The notes under the pieces: model-generated
What the model was told of the DNA's origin: nothing
The model's database searches: none
Seen by the model: only the letters and a program-made list of their open reading frames with translations
In this document: piece after piece, positions 1 to 9,673 of the stretch
How positions within the stretch are numbered: position 1 is the first letter of the stretch
Layout of the letters: each line of letters opens with the position of its first letter
Program-made: the position numbers and the translations under genes
From: Salipaludibacillus sp. CUR1
Lineage (GTDB): Bacteria; Bacillota; Bacilli; Bacillales; Salisediminibacteriaceae
NCBI RefSeq assembly: GCF_021028955.1
Contig: NZ_JAIWPE010000046.1
Coordinates: 1-64,000 of the forward strand
Length of the DNA stretch: 64,000 nt
Reading direction: 5' to 3'

Positions 1-8
1 AGTTCGCC

Positions 9-110
9 AGGCGGGCGCTTGCCCAGGGGCTTGTCCTCAGCTAAATTCAACTCAGCCTGGAGCTTCGTTGAATTGGATCTTCAGCCTTAACCCCTCGGGC
101 GTCGCCGCCT
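9..110. repeat. imperfect long inverted-repeat element
   Basis: A GC-rich stretch folds back on itself. The outer left arm (9-29, AGGCGGGCGCTTGCCCAGGGG) pairs imperfectly with the right arm (91-110). An inner perfect arm pair, ATTCAAC and GTTGAAT, flanks the loop. No reading frame of note crosses it, and its composition differs from the AT-rich dcd promoter region that follows. It could be a small mobile or MITE-like folded element or a structured RNA. No family was recognised. Confidence 0.35.
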
Positions 111-205
111 TATGTCCTTCAATAAGAAAGCTGGGGATTTTAATATGTGGTAAAACTAAAAGTGACCCACGTTTCAAAATGTCTGGTAAAATTATTGTTC
201 GTCTT

Positions 206-231
206 TGACAAACTTGTTTTTAGTTTTGTCA
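206..231. promoter_or_regulatory. candidate operator: inverted repeat upstream of dcd
   Basis: TGACAAACT (206-214) and AGTTTTGTCA (222-231) form near-perfect inverted arms around a T-rich spacer. A TTGACA hexamer overlaps the left arm. The position, about 90 bp before the dcd start, suits a repressor site or a small hairpin. No regulator was identified. Confidence 0.3.
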
Positions 232-261
232 CGGCCTCTTTTAATTACCGTAAAGATAGAG

Positions 262-290
262 TTGAAATAAAAGGCATGATAAAATAAGAT
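262..290 (+). promoter_or_regulatory. predicted sigma-A promoter of dcd
   Basis: TTGAAA (262-267), a 17 bp spacer and TAAGAT (285-290) lie 33 bp before the dcd start codon, in an AT-rich stretch. Confidence 0.45.
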
Positions 291-322
291 TAATAAAAAG
301 GTGTACAAGGAGGCTATGGACG

Positions 323-877
323 ATGATTTTAAGCGGCAAAACAATTTCAGAAAAACTCTCCAATGAAGAAATGGTCATCAAACCAATGACCTCTGAACAA
401 ATCCAGCCAGCCTCAGTCGATTTGCGGCTCGGACATCATTTTCTCGTGATTGACGATCATTTAAGCACTAAACTGTCTTTAACTGCTGAAGCGGCCTACC
501 GCGAAATTGATGTGGGCGACCGGGGATCCATTGTTATTCCTCCGCAGTCATTTCTGCTGGCCACAACGAAAGAGTACATAGAAATCCCTTCATCTTTAAC
601 AGCGTTTGTCGAAGGGAGAAGCTCAATTGGCCGGCTCGGGTTGTTTATCCAGAATGCAGGCTGGGTTGATCCGGGTTTTCGCGGCCATATTACACTGGAA
701 CTGTTTAATGCGAACCGCCTGCCGATTGAACTGGATGTTAACCGGCGTATCTGCCAGCTCGTTCTGGCTGAAGTGGATCAGGAAGCGAAACCGTATGAAG
801 GTAAATACCTTGACCAGAAACACGCTACTGCGAGCCGGGTTCAGCTCGACTATGAAAACAGAAACAGGCTGGATTAG
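323..877 (+). CDS. dcd: dCTP deaminase
   Basis: Cytosolic nucleotide-pool enzyme that deaminates dCTP to dUTP and so feeds dTMP synthesis; bifunctional Dcd-Dut members also release dUMP. The 184-residue product is about the usual length for the family. It carries the signature core GRSSIGRLG, then [19 protein letters not shown], which contains the catalytic glutamate in the ITLE motif, and a C-terminal arm that closes over the nucleotide. GGAGG (309-313) lies 9 nt before the ATG. The gene appears monocistronic: it has its own promoter upstream and a strong terminator at 880-917. Sequence alone does not settle whether it is mono- or bifunctional. Confidence 0.93.
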   Translation: MILSGKTISEKLSNEEMVIKPMTSEQIQPASVDLRLGHHFLVIDDHLSTKLSLTAEAAYREIDVGDRGSIVIPPQSFLLATTKEYIEIPSSLTAFVEGRSSIGRLGLFIQNAGWVDPGFRGHITLELFNANRLPIELDVNRRICQLVLAEVDQEAKPYEGKYLDQKHATASRVQLDYENRNRLD

Positions 878-879
878 AA

Positions 880-917
880 AAAAGCTGTGAGACGACGGTC
901 GTCTCGCAGCTTTTTTT
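880..917 (+). terminator. rho-independent terminator of dcd
   Basis: The stem begins AAAAGCTG, continues GAGACGAC and closes with the complementary arm GTCGTCTC then CAGC, followed by seven T residues. It begins three bases after the dcd stop. Confidence 0.9.
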
Positions 918-2037
918 GTTGGACCTGAAAGTGAGAAAGCCTTACCTCCACTCTCAAACTGTATTCTGCCAGGAAGTTAAAAGTCCCGGATTTGTCCCCC
1001 TTTTAGATGACCCTTCCTGTTTTTTTCGTGTCTCCTGTTTTTCCTGTCATTATAGGGTTCCATCATTTAATCTCGAAAATTTAAGAGGTGAAAAAGCCTT
1101 ATTTTGTGCCGGCAGGTCCCACAACGTTATATCAAATTATCGTCCGTTCTTTGTACCCGCTTTTTCGACAGGCTCAATAGTTTTTAATGACCTTTTAGAC
1201 TGCTTATCTTTTTAGTACCTATATACACTTAATTAAAATCTGGAGAGGAAGGTATTATGGATTAGGTCTTTACTCCTTCAAGCAAGTAAGAAAAAGTTAG
1301 TTGATTCGTCAATTATTTTAACGTGATATGCTAAATATTTTAATAATTAGTCTAATGGTATTATCGTAAATTTTTTATAGAAAATATTTCCAAACTAAAA
1401 GACTATAGTTTTGTTTTTTCAGAAAACTTAAGTCTTATTTCTTATTAAAAGTAGTGATTTTATGTCAATTGAACTATACACTTTTCATTAGCAGCAAGAC
1501 TTCACTCAATAGAACAAATATTGAAGAAAGGAGGGCAGTAAAAATAGTCAGGAGGCTGCTTCCGATCCAAGAGAAAGCCTCACTCTGAAACCAGTGATCC
1601 TGCAACACGATTGGGAAGCTGACCCAAAGGCTCAGCAGCTTTCCGCCCCCTCAAACATAATTAGATGTTTTTAACTTCCTTCACCTCAAGAATTCTACTT
1701 AAAAGCGCAGTGACTTACCTTAAATTCTTCACCTGCACCCCAGATTTACTTCTCTCTGAATAAAAAACAACAGAATTTTATAAAGCTTCTATAACTTTTT
1801 CAGGTGCCGTACGGCCGGGAAGCAGCTGGAATTCCTAATTATTCAGCCGCGTCCAAACGATTTTAAGCAGGGGCAATAAAAGTGCCAAGGCTGCTGTGTT
1901 TACGTGGCATTTTTACCCTGGATAATTACAAGGTTTATAGTGCGGTGAGACCCTGGCGGGATGCTGCAAGGTCAGGTGGATGAATGGACTGCTGAAATCT
2001 TCACCCTTATTTTTAAACAAAAAAAGGAGTGGTTAGT
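918..2037. other. 1.1 kb intergenic region with one hairpin
   Basis: No convincing gene is seen. A 99-codon open frame at 916-1215 lacks a ribosome binding site and resembles no family. The centre (1300-1480) is very AT-rich. Near the protease start, 1871-1918 forms a stem in which AAAAGTGCCA pairs with TGGCATTTTT across a 17 nt loop, with flanking GGG and CCC. It could be a terminator or attenuator in a long 5-prime leader. No known riboswitch consensus (T-box, GEMM, SAM, glycine) was recognised. Confidence 0.5.
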
Positions 2038-5000
2038 TTGCCGGAAAAGCGAAAAATGCGCAAATGGATTGTGTGGCTGATGGTGATTGCGCTGATGGTG
2101 CCGTTGTTGCTGCCTTACCCTGCTGGTGCCCAGTCTTCCTCTGCTTCGACGTCCTATTTGAAGGACACGGAAAAGGATGCAGCTGTGGATGTAAGCGGGC
2201 GGTTAATGAAAGAGTTTGAGGAAGATGAGTATGTGACGTTTCTTATAAAAATGAAGGATCAGGTAGATACAGAGCAAGTGGCGGAGGATGTGGCGGCTAA
2301 TAAAATTCAGGTCAATCATACTTCTGATTTAACGCTTGCTAAGCGGACTGCGATCGTTTCTGAATTGCGTTCAACTGCGATGGCTTCGCAAGTTGAGCTG
2401 AAAGAGTTTCTGTCCAGAGAGAAGGAAGCAGGAAATGTAAAGGAAGTTAAACCTTTTTACATTGTAAATGCTCTGGCGGTCACTGCTAAAAAAGAGACGG
2501 TAGAGTCTTTAAAGAAGTTTACTGAGATTGATAAAATTCTGCCGAATGAGACGAGGCAGCTGCATGAAACAAGCCGGACAAATGTAGAAGATGAAAACGC
2601 ACCGGCGGATTTGCCTGAGACGGCGGATTCTGAAGTTGAGTGGAATATTGAAAGGGTTCAGGCCCCTCAGGTATGGGATTTGGGAATTGATGGATCAGGA
2701 ATCGTAGTCGCATCCATTGATACCGGGGTAGAATGGGATCATCCGGCTTTAAAGCATCAGTATCGGGGCTACCATTCTGATACCGGTGAAGTCACCCATG
2801 AATTTAACTGGTTTGATGCGACTTCAGATGCGGACACACCTTACGATGATCTTGATCACGGAACCCACGTGACGGGGACGATGGTTGGTGTGGAGCAAGA
2901 CGGCTCAAATAAAATCGGTGTCGCACCGGGAGCCCAGTGGATTGGAGTCAAGGCGTTTACGGCAGCTGGCGGGACAGATGTCGATCTTCTTGCTGCAGGT
3001 GAATGGATTATTGCTCCAACAGATGACGAGGGAAACCCTCATCCTGAGAAGGCCCCTGATGTGGTGAACAACTCATGGGGCGGCGGACCAGGAATGGATG
3101 AGTGGTACCGTCCAATGGTTCAAAACTGGCGGGCTGCCGGGATTTTCCCTGAGTTTTCTGCCGGTAATACGACGATGGCCAATCCGGGCGGGCCGGGGTC
3201 AGTAGCCACTCCGGCAAACTATCCTGAATCGTTTGCTACTGGTGCTACAAATGCAAATGATGAGCTTGCGAGCTTTTCATTGCAAGGACCTTCTCCATAT
3301 GATGAAATTAAGCCGGAAGTGAGCGCACCGGGTGTTAATATCCGTTCTGCAGTTTCTGGCGGCGAATATGAAGGCGGATGGAACGGAACGTCTATGGCTG
3401 GTCCCCATGCATCTGCTCTTGCTGCTTTACTTCTTCAAGCGGATTCCTCACTGTCTGTAGACATGCTTGAAGAAATTATTATGAATACAGCAGAACCGCA
3501 GACAGACAGCCAGTTCTCTGAGTCGCCTAACAATGGATACGGGCACGGGATTATTAATGCCTATGATGCGGTCATGAGTGTGATGGATGGCATTGGCTCG
3601 ATTTCAGGAAGTGTGCTTCAGGAAGGCGAGGACGATGAACCGCCAACTTATGAACATACGGCGCCTGATGAAACATATGAAGGTCTTAACCTTCCGCTGG
3701 AAGTTTACGCTTCAGACAATGTGAGTGTGACATCTGTGGAACTTTCCTACGAGCTTGATGGGGAGTGGGTAAAAGTTGACGGAGAGCGCAGCAGCGGAAA
3801 TTACAGGGAGGGTACTTATACAGCATCCATTCCTGGAAATAACATCGATGCTCCGGCTGTCCGGTATTTCTGGACGATCGATGATTTTGGCGGTAACACG
3901 GTGGAGACAGAGGTGTATGAAGTGGCGGTAAAAGAAGCTGTTTCTTCTGGTTATCATGAGGATTTTGAAAATTACCCAGTCGGCTGGATGAGCTTCGGTG
4001 ACGAAGACAGCTGGGAGTGGGGTGAACCAACTTCAGGGCCTGGATCAGCCTATGCAGGAGACAATGTGTACGCTACAAACCTTGCAGGTGATTATCCGAA
4101 TAATATGAATGCGACGCTTGTTATGCCTCCGGTCCAAGTGCCGGATGACGGGGATTTCTACCTTGAGTATAAAGAATGGTTTAATTTCGAACAGAATTAC
4201 GATTATGGTTATCTAGTTGTCTCGACAGATGGTATGGATTCCTGGGAAACCCTTCACACGGTCAATGGGCTGTCTGAGGAGTGGGTTGAAACGCAAGTTG
4301 ATTTAAGCGAATATGCAGGCGAACGGATCGTAGTCGGTTTCAATGCGTATTCTGATTTTATTATTTCCCGCACTGGCTGGTATATTGACGATGTATCTTT
4401 AACTGATGAGGGAGCGGATACTGAAGGAACGAATATGCAGCTGGGAGTCATTGGCACTGGTACAAGTGCTGATGCGGAAGAAACCTCTCGCCCAGGCAGA
4501 TCGGGAGCTGCAGCACAGAATAGGGGAAGGACAGATCCGGAAGAACATTCTTCGCCAAGCGGTAAAGGGGCATCATTTATGCCGCCTGGACATGGAGGAG
4601 ATAACCCTGGTAAAGGCCGTGGCAGAGACCGTGGCGGCCAGGAAAAAGAGCCTGAAACTGACGGCGGTGGAGGACTTCCTCTATCAGCAACTGTATCTGT
4701 ACTTGAATCTGAGCGGTCTGTGCAGACTAATCCGGCAGATGGAAGCTTCAGCATGATGCATCCTGCTGGTGATTTTACAGTTCGTGCCGAATCTTACGGT
4801 TTCCATGCTGCTGAAGAGACAGTCTCTCTTGGTGCTGATGAGGCGGCAGAAGTTCACTTTATACTGGAAGAACTTGATTCCGGAACCGTTAGCGGTACCG
4901 TTTGGAATGAAGCGACAGAAGAGCCGATTGAAGGTGCTGCATTACTGTTAAAAGAGGATCCGCGTGTAGCTCCGGTTTACACAGACGAGGATGGAACATT

Positions 5001-6471
5001 TACCCTTGAAGCTTATGAAGGCACTTATACGCTTCAAGCTTTCGCTCCTTCTTTTTACAGCAGTGAAACAGAAGTGACGATTACTGGAGACGAAGTGACG
5101 TCTGCAGACTTTACGTTAACTCCGTTCATCGGCTTCCCGGGTGAAATCGCCTATGATGACGGCACAGCTGAAAACGCGCGGGCGTTCTTCGATGCCGGAA
5201 ATGGCTGGGCTGTAAGAATGTCACTTGAAGAAGGTCAGGAACGGGCCCTCGTTACCGGCGGTTTATTCCGCTTCTGGGATACAGAGTGGCCAGACCCGGG
5301 TGGAACTGACTTCCAGGTAGCCGTATATGACGCGTCTGGTTCGGACGGAGCCCCTGGAAATATGATTGCCGGCCCGTTTGACGGGGAAGCCATGCGTGAC
5401 GGTTCGTGGACCCATGTAGATTTAGAAGCAGAGGGGATTATTGTAGAAGGAGACTTCTATTTAATGTATATCCAGACAGAGCCAAACCCTTATGCGCCGG
5501 GTCTGGGAACAGACGAAGACGGTCCATATTCCGGACGTAACTGGCAGTATGTTGGAGGGGCGTTCTCCAAAACCCCTGAAGATGAAGGGAACTACATGAT
5601 CAGGGCCTTAGTCAATTATGAAGTGTCAGTCCCTGTGATTACTTCTCCTGAAGAGAATGAGTATACAAACGAAGAGGTTATTTTGGTTGAAGGCAAGGCT
5701 TCTCCGGAAGTCAACGTGCACCTTTCCAATAACGGGGAGGAAAGAGCTGAGACCACTGCGGACGAGAACGGCCAGTTTGCAGTTGAATTGCCGCTCGAAG
5801 AAGGCGAAAATGTATTGACAGCTTCCGCCAGTACTGACGCTGGCCGGACAGGCGAATCTGAGCCTGTGACAGTGATCCTGGACCAGGATGCTCCAGAGCT
5901 GGTCATTACAAGCCCTGCGGACGGTGATCAAATTAACCGTGAAGCTATACGTGTAGAAGGCACGGCAACTGACGAAAGTCTCCGCCGGGTAAACGTAAAC
6001 GGTGAGCGTGCAGACCTGGATGAAGATGGAAACTTCTCACACCGTATTCTTCTTGATGAAGGAGAAAATACGATCCGCGTCGCTGCAGTAGACCGGGCAG
6101 GCAACCGCACAGTAGAGAGGCTGACTGTGTACGCCAATTTCGGAGACTACGAGCTTACAAATGTGACGCCTGAAGAAGACACTGAGCTTACAGCAGGCGA
6201 AACCGTTCTCGTAAGCTTCCATGCAGAAGAAGGACTGGATGCTTCATTTGTTATCAGAATGCCTCTTACGAACCTGCCTTCCGGAGGGCGTCAGCAAAAC
6301 GTTAATGAACTTCCGATGCAGGAACAGGAGCCAGGCTACTATGTCGGCTATTACACAGCCACCTCAAATGTAGTCGCACCGGGAGCTGAAGTGGAAGTCA
6401 TCGCACGCGACAGCTTCGGGAATGAATCAAGAGCTCTTGCGGAAGGAAAGTTATTTATTAATGCAGATTAA
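2038..6471 (+). CDS. bpr: secreted S8 subtilisin-family protease, bacillopeptidase F-like
   Basis: Large extracellular serine endopeptidase. In order: a signal peptide with a hydrophobic core and AGA-type cleavage site (about 1-32); an I9-like propeptide (about 50-160); and the S8 catalytic domain (about 205-520) with Asp228 in SIDTGV, His274 in HGTHVTG and Ser452 in GTSMAGPH. These are followed by a MAM/immune-inhibitor-A-like beta domain (about 635-790), a Gly/Arg/Glu-rich linker, two carboxypeptidase-regulatory-like domains (about 885-1030) and two Ig/glucodextranase-B-like domains (about 1190-1370). The 1477 residues match the roughly 1430-residue B. subtilis Bpr. The start is TTG at 2038, 9 nt after AAAAAGGAG; an in-frame GTG at 2029 touches the Shine-Dalgarno and is rejected. 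The protein is markedly acidic, as in halotolerant exoenzymes. Confidence 0.88.
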   Translation: MPEKRKMRKWIVWLMVIALMVPLLLPYPAGAQSSSASTSYLKDTEKDAAVDVSGRLMKEFEEDEYVTFLIKMKDQVDTEQVAEDVAANKIQVNHTSDLTLAKRTAIVSELRSTAMASQVELKEFLSREKEAGNVKEVKPFYIVNALAVTAKKETVESLKKFTEIDKILPNETRQLHETSRTNVEDENAPADLPETADSEVEWNIERVQAPQVWDLGIDGSGIVVASIDTGVEWDHPALKHQYRGYHSDTGEVTHEFNWFDATSDADTPYDDLDHGTHVTGTMVGVEQDGSNKIGVAPGAQWIGVKAFTAAGGTDVDLLAAGEWIIAPTDDEGNPHPEKAPDVVNNSWGGGPGMDEWYRPMVQNWRAAGIFPEFSAGNTTMANPGGPGSVATPANYPESFATGATNANDELASFSLQGPSPYDEIKPEVSAPGVNIRSAVSGGEYEGGWNGTSMAGPHASALAALLLQADSSLSVDMLEEIIMNTAEPQTDSQFSESPNNGYGHGIINAYDAVMSVMDGIGSISGSVLQEGEDDEPPTYEHTAPDETYEGLNLPLEVYASDNVSVTSVELSYELDGEWVKVDGERSSGNYREGTYTASIPGNNIDAPAVRYFWTIDDFGGNTVETEVYEVAVKEAVSSGYHEDFENYPVGWMSFGDEDSWEWGEPTSGPGSAYAGDNVYATNLAGDYPNNMNATLVMPPVQVPDDGDFYLEYKEWFNFEQNYDYGYLVVSTDGMDSWETLHTVNGLSEEWVETQVDLSEYAGERIVVGFNAYSDFIISRTGWYIDDVSLTDEGADTEGTNMQLGVIGTGTSADAEETSRPGRSGAAAQNRGRTDPEEHSSPSGKGASFMPPGHGGDNPGKGRGRDRGGQEKEPETDGGGGLPLSATVSVLESERSVQTNPADGSFSMMHPAGDFTVRAESYGFHAAEETVSLGADEAAEVHFILEELDSGTVSGTVWNEATEEPIEGAALLLKEDPRVAPVYTDEDGTFTLEAYEGTYTLQAFAPSFYSSETEVTITGDEVTSADFTLTPFIGFPGEIAYDDGTAENARAFFDAGNGWAVRMSLEEGQERALVTGGLFRFWDTEWPDPGGTDFQVAVYDASGSDGAPGNMIAGPFDGEAMRDGSWTHVDLEAEGIIVEGDFYLMYIQTEPNPYAPGLGTDEDGPYSGRNWQYVGGAFSKTPEDEGNYMIRALVNYEVSVPVITSPEENEYTNEEVILVEGKASPEVNVHLSNNGEERAETTADENGQFAVELPLEEGENVLTASASTDAGRTGESEPVTVILDQDAPELVITSPADGDQINREAIRVEGTATDESLRRVNVNGERADLDEDGNFSHRILLDEGENTIRVAAVDRAGNRTVERLTVYANFGDYELTNVTPEEDTELTAGETVLVSFHAEEGLDASFVIRMPLTNLPSGGRQQNVNELPMQEQEPGYYVGYYTATSNVVAPGAEVEVIARDSFGNESRALAEGKLFINAD

Positions 6472-6505
6472 AACGTGAGATCTTAAAAAGTAAGTTAAAA
6501 GAGCA

Positions 6506-6550
6506 GGGGCTGTCTCAAAAGTGAATCTTTTGAGTGCGGCCCCTTCTTTG
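6506..6550 (+). terminator. terminator after the bpr-like gene
   Basis: GGGGCTG and CTCAAAAG pair with CTTTTGAG and CGGCCCC around a short loop, followed by a T-rich tail. The remainder of 6551-6810 holds no gene that can be supported. Confidence 0.7.
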
Positions 6551-6810
6551 TCTGGAAAGCTGGTCTGTCGGAAAATTGTGAGCGGCAGGAGCATTCGGGG
6601 GGAGAGAGGGTAAGCGGGGTGACTCTTTTTTTTGATGAAAGTTAGTTAGTCAGGATGGATGGGAACAAGGTAAAATTATAGAATTAAAAGTAAGGTTTAA
6701 TTTGAAGGGCTGGCCGGCAAATAAGGTTACTGCGGGAACGGCTATAATGGTCCTTGGCGCCGAACCTTTGAAATCGGCTTTCTGGTACAGAAAAAGAAGG
6801 AGGGGCTCAT

Positions 6811-7713
6811 GTGAAAGATGAGATAAAACGGATAGGGATAGATATTGGCGGCACGTCGATTAAAGCGGGGCTGATTAATGACCGTGGGGACGTGGTTGAC
6901 CACCGGGAAATAGAGACGCCAAACACGCCGGAAGAAGGCATTAATACAATCAGTGAAATGACAGCTGATTGGCAAGAGGAGGCTGAAGAAGCAGTCGGAG
7001 TAGCGGCTCCGGGACCGATGGATTTAGCCCGCGGGCTGTTTTTGGATCCGCCTAACTTGCCGGGCTGGCACGACTTTCCGTTTGTGGATGCTTTCGAAAA
7101 AAAGACAGAGATGAAATGCCTTTTTGAAAATGACGCCAATGCTGCAGCAGTCGGGGAGTATATTGCAGGAGCAGGCCGTGATGCCAAAAGTCTTGTCTAC
7201 ATAACGATCAGTACAGGAATCGGAGCTGGTATTGTGCTAAACGGACAGCTCCTTTCAGGTGCCCAGTTCAGTGCGGGTGAGGTGGGCAACATGATTATTT
7301 CCGAGGAAGGAGCCGCCCAGGCAGGACTGAATCAGGGAGCCTGGGAGTCGCTTGCTTCCGGTACGGCGGTGAAGAAAAAAGTGAAAGAAGTGTTTGGACT
7401 GGAGGAAGGCGCAAAAGATCTGTTACAGCTCGTTGAAAAGAAAGATGCCGAGGCTCTAAGGATTTTTGACAGGTGGATCGGGCATTTAGCTTCGGGGATC
7501 GCAAATATTGTCCATGTTATCAATCCTGAAATGATCGTACTGGGCGGAGGTGTCATGCAAGGAAAAGAAATTATCCTGCCGCACCTGAAGCCGGCGGTAA
7601 AAAGAAAAGTGTACGCCAGTTTAGAAAACTCCGTCATGATTGAGCCTGCCCGCTTAGGGACGAAAACAGGCGTCATCGGCGCCTCATTCCTCCCGCTCAT
7701 CCAGCGATTGTAA
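6811..7713 (+). CDS. ROK-family sugar kinase (glucokinase-like)
   Basis: Cytosolic kinase that probably phosphorylates glucose, a related hexose or an amino sugar at the expense of ATP. The 300 residues begin with the phosphate-binding motif DIGGTSIKAG. They also contain the active-site FENDANAAAVGE segment, a STGIGAGIV loop and a GGGVMQGK adenosine loop. The usual ROK zinc signature (CxCGxxGCxE) is absent: the segment around residues 150-180 has no cysteines, so this is a zinc-free or divergent member. The start is GTG, 8-9 nt after AAGGAGG. Its stop codon directly abuts a REP palindrome. It lies next to a chemoreceptor, not the galactoside genes, so the substrate is unknown. Confidence 0.8.
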   Translation: MKDEIKRIGIDIGGTSIKAGLINDRGDVVDHREIETPNTPEEGINTISEMTADWQEEAEEAVGVAAPGPMDLARGLFLDPPNLPGWHDFPFVDAFEKKTEMKCLFENDANAAAVGEYIAGAGRDAKSLVYITISTGIGAGIVLNGQLLSGAQFSAGEVGNMIISEEGAAQAGLNQGAWESLASGTAVKKKVKEVFGLEEGAKDLLQLVEKKDAEALRIFDRWIGHLASGIANIVHVINPEMIVLGGGVMQGKEIILPHLKPAVKRKVYASLENSVMIEPARLGTKTGVIGASFLPLIQRL

Positions 7714-7733
7714 ATAAATGGGGGTCTGACCCC
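7714..7733 (+). repeat. REP palindrome
   Basis: ATAAATGG foot followed by the perfect core GGGGTCTGACCCC (7721-7733), immediately after the ROK kinase stop codon. Confidence 0.85.
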
Positions 7734-7751
7734 AAATGTGTGTGCCTGTAA

Positions 7752-7772
7752 AATACTGGGGGGTCTGACCCC
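7752..7772 (+). repeat. REP palindrome
   Basis: TACTGG foot and core GGGGTCTGACCCC (7760-7772). It is a direct repeat of the unit 39 bp upstream. Confidence 0.85.
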
Positions 7773-7888
7773 GAATGTTAAAAAGTCCTATGAAATTTTG
7801 CATGATTTATGGATGTTTACTGGCTTTTTCCTGTCTAAAATAATACTTTGGATGTATTATTTTGGAATTAAAAGGCGGGGTGGAATGA

Positions 7889-9583
7889 TTGTTTAGGAAC
7901 ATGAAAATACTTACAAAGTTTCAATTGCTTATGTTTGGAACAGTTATAGGGTTGTCGGCCATATTGATTGCGGTGACCTTTTCTGAAGTAAGGAGCGGAA
8001 TAGAAAGTTTTGCTGCTGAAAAAGCGGGGTCTGATCTGAATCTTGCGTATCATTATTTAGATGAAAGGTTTGACGGCCAATGGCAGATTCAAAATGGCGA
8101 GCTGTATAAAGGGGACCACAGGATTAACGAAGATTACGAACTGGCTGATGAAATAGCTGATATGACAGGCGGCCTGGTGACCATTTTTCAAGGCCGGCAG
8201 CCGGTCACAACAAATTTAATTATTAATGACGAACGGGCGGTGACGGTTGAAGCAGAAGGGGAAGTGACAGAGCTCGTTCTTGGTGAAGGGGAAATGTATT
8301 ACGGTGACGCAGATATTCTCGGCACCGAGCTTCAAACTGCCTACCGGCCGGTTTTTTCGGCCGACGGGGAGATCGTCGGGATGCTCTTCACAGCCGCTTC
8401 CCAGGAAGTCATTAATTCGATCATGTCTGAAATTATTACTATGATTACTATTATCCTTGCGGTCATACTTGGATTGATTGCTGTTCTGCTGATCTTTTTC
8501 ACTAGAAAAATCAAGTCGCGGATTCAGATGCTTCAGGACAGCCTCCACCGTGCAGGTCAGGGAGATTTCCGTGCTGACAGCCGTGAGGAAACCCGAAATG
8601 ACGAAATAGGGCAGATCTCAGCCAGTTTTTCAAAGATGAAAGATAATTTAAGCGGGCTGCTGCAAAATGTCACCTCTGCTTCTGAACAGTTAGCATCTTC
8701 TTCAGAGGAACTGACCGCGACGAGCGACCAGTCTGCGAAAGCTGCCGAGGAAGTAGCGCAAACAATTGAAGATATTTCTAAAGGCGCTTCTGACCAGGCG
8801 GCTGATACGGAAAAAGGGGCTGAGGAAGTGAATGATCTCGGCGCCATTATCGAACAGGATCAGGCGTATGTTGAAAGTTTAAACGGCATTGCTGCTGAGA
8901 TGGCGGCGTTAAAAGATAAAGGGATGGCTCTGGCTGCGGAGCTGGTGGAAAAAACAACAGCCAATAACAACGTGACAGAAGATGTACATCGCATCATTTC
9001 CGAAACAAACGAAAATACAGAGAAAATCGACAGCGCAAGTGGCATGATCAAGAGCATTTCTGAACAGACTAACCTGCTCGCACTGAATGCGTCTATTGAA
9101 GCCGCAAGAGCGGGCGAAGCTGGAAAGGGTTTCTCTGTAGTGGCTGAAGAAATCAGGAAGCTGGCGGAGCAGTCAAATAAATTTTCCGAAGAGATTTCCG
9201 GGATCATTCATACACTCGGGGAAAAAACAGATAAAGCCGCGGATAAAATGGAAGAGTCGAAAGAAATGGCACGCATCCAGTCAGAAAGTGTGAGTCACAC
9301 AACGAGCACTTTTGAAGGCGTCGCGGAAGCGATCGAGCGGATGAGAGCCACTTTAAAGCAACTAAGCGATTCGGGAGTTCATTTAAATGGTAAAAAAGAA
9401 GAGATCATCCGTGTCATGGAAAATCTCTCTGCCATATCAGAAGAAAACGCCGCAAGTACACAAGAAATCTCTGCGGCAGTCGAAGAGCAGACAGCCTCAA
9501 TGGAAGAAATCGCAAGTTCAAGCGAAACCCTGGCTAAGCTCGCAGAAGACCTCCAGGAAAACGCCGGCAAATTTCAGTATTAA
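7889..9583 (+). CDS. methyl-accepting chemotaxis protein with sCache-like sensor
   Basis: Membrane chemoreceptor that signals through CheA/CheW to the flagellar motor. Transmembrane helix 1 lies at about 12-31 and is followed by an extracytoplasmic single-Cache domain (about 35-180, with the GGLVTIFQ and [15 protein letters not shown] strands typical of sCache_3). Transmembrane helix 2 is at about 185-207, then HAMP (about 208-260) and a long methyl-accepting coiled coil whose hairpin tip reads [19 protein letters not shown]. The 564 residues fit the family. The start is TTG, 8 nt after GGCGGGG. It stands alone, away from other chemotaxis genes. The ligand is not predictable. Confidence 0.9.
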   Translation: MFRNMKILTKFQLLMFGTVIGLSAILIAVTFSEVRSGIESFAAEKAGSDLNLAYHYLDERFDGQWQIQNGELYKGDHRINEDYELADEIADMTGGLVTIFQGRQPVTTNLIINDERAVTVEAEGEVTELVLGEGEMYYGDADILGTELQTAYRPVFSADGEIVGMLFTAASQEVINSIMSEIITMITIILAVILGLIAVLLIFFTRKIKSRIQMLQDSLHRAGQGDFRADSREETRNDEIGQISASFSKMKDNLSGLLQNVTSASEQLASSSEELTATSDQSAKAAEEVAQTIEDISKGASDQAADTEKGAEEVNDLGAIIEQDQAYVESLNGIAAEMAALKDKGMALAAELVEKTTANNNVTEDVHRIISETNENTEKIDSASGMIKSISEQTNLLALNASIEAARAGEAGKGFSVVAEEIRKLAEQSNKFSEEISGIIHTLGEKTDKAADKMEESKEMARIQSESVSHTTSTFEGVAEAIERMRATLKQLSDSGVHLNGKKEEIIRVMENLSAISEENAASTQEISAAVEEQTASMEEIASSSETLAKLAEDLQENAGKFQY

Positions 9584-9587
9584 AAAA

Positions 9588-9612
9588 GGAAATAAATGGG
9601 GGGGCTGACCCC
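9588..9612 (+). repeat. REP palindrome (variant core)
   Basis: The foot GGAAATAAATGG is intact but the core reads GGGGGCTGACCCC, one T short of the consensus. The 3-prime flank TTTGTGAA is shared with the copies at 18766 and 28277. It sits right after the chemoreceptor stop. Confidence 0.8.
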
Positions 9613-9623
9613 TTTGTGAAATT

Positions 9624-9661
9624 AAAACCGCAGTCCCTGTCGTCACAGGGGCTGCGGTTTT
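9624..9661. terminator. bidirectional terminator between the chemoreceptor and the yitW-like gene
   Basis: AAAACCGCAG then CCCTGT pairs with ACAGGG then CTGCGGTTTT. The A-rich and T-rich ends allow termination on both strands, between two converging genes. Confidence 0.85.
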
Positions 9662-9673
9662 GCATTTTCAAAT

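Noticed and set aside
916-1215. 99-codon open frame after dcd
   Set aside because: It begins inside the dcd terminator, has no ribosome binding site, and its Phe/Ser/Cys-rich translation resembles no protein.
1540-2028. Possible riboswitch upstream of the protease
   Set aside because: No T-box, GEMM, SAM, glycine, lysine or ydaO consensus could be recognised; only a generic hairpin remains.
4254-4754. 166-codon minus-strand frame inside the protease gene
   Set aside because: It lies opposite the low-complexity linker of the protease and is Ser/Pro-rich, typical of an antisense shadow.
7714-7772. Reading the GGGGTCTGACCCC copies as operators of a transcription factor
   Set aside because: They lie mostly after stop codons and between converging genes, not at promoters, and one is inside a coding sequence.
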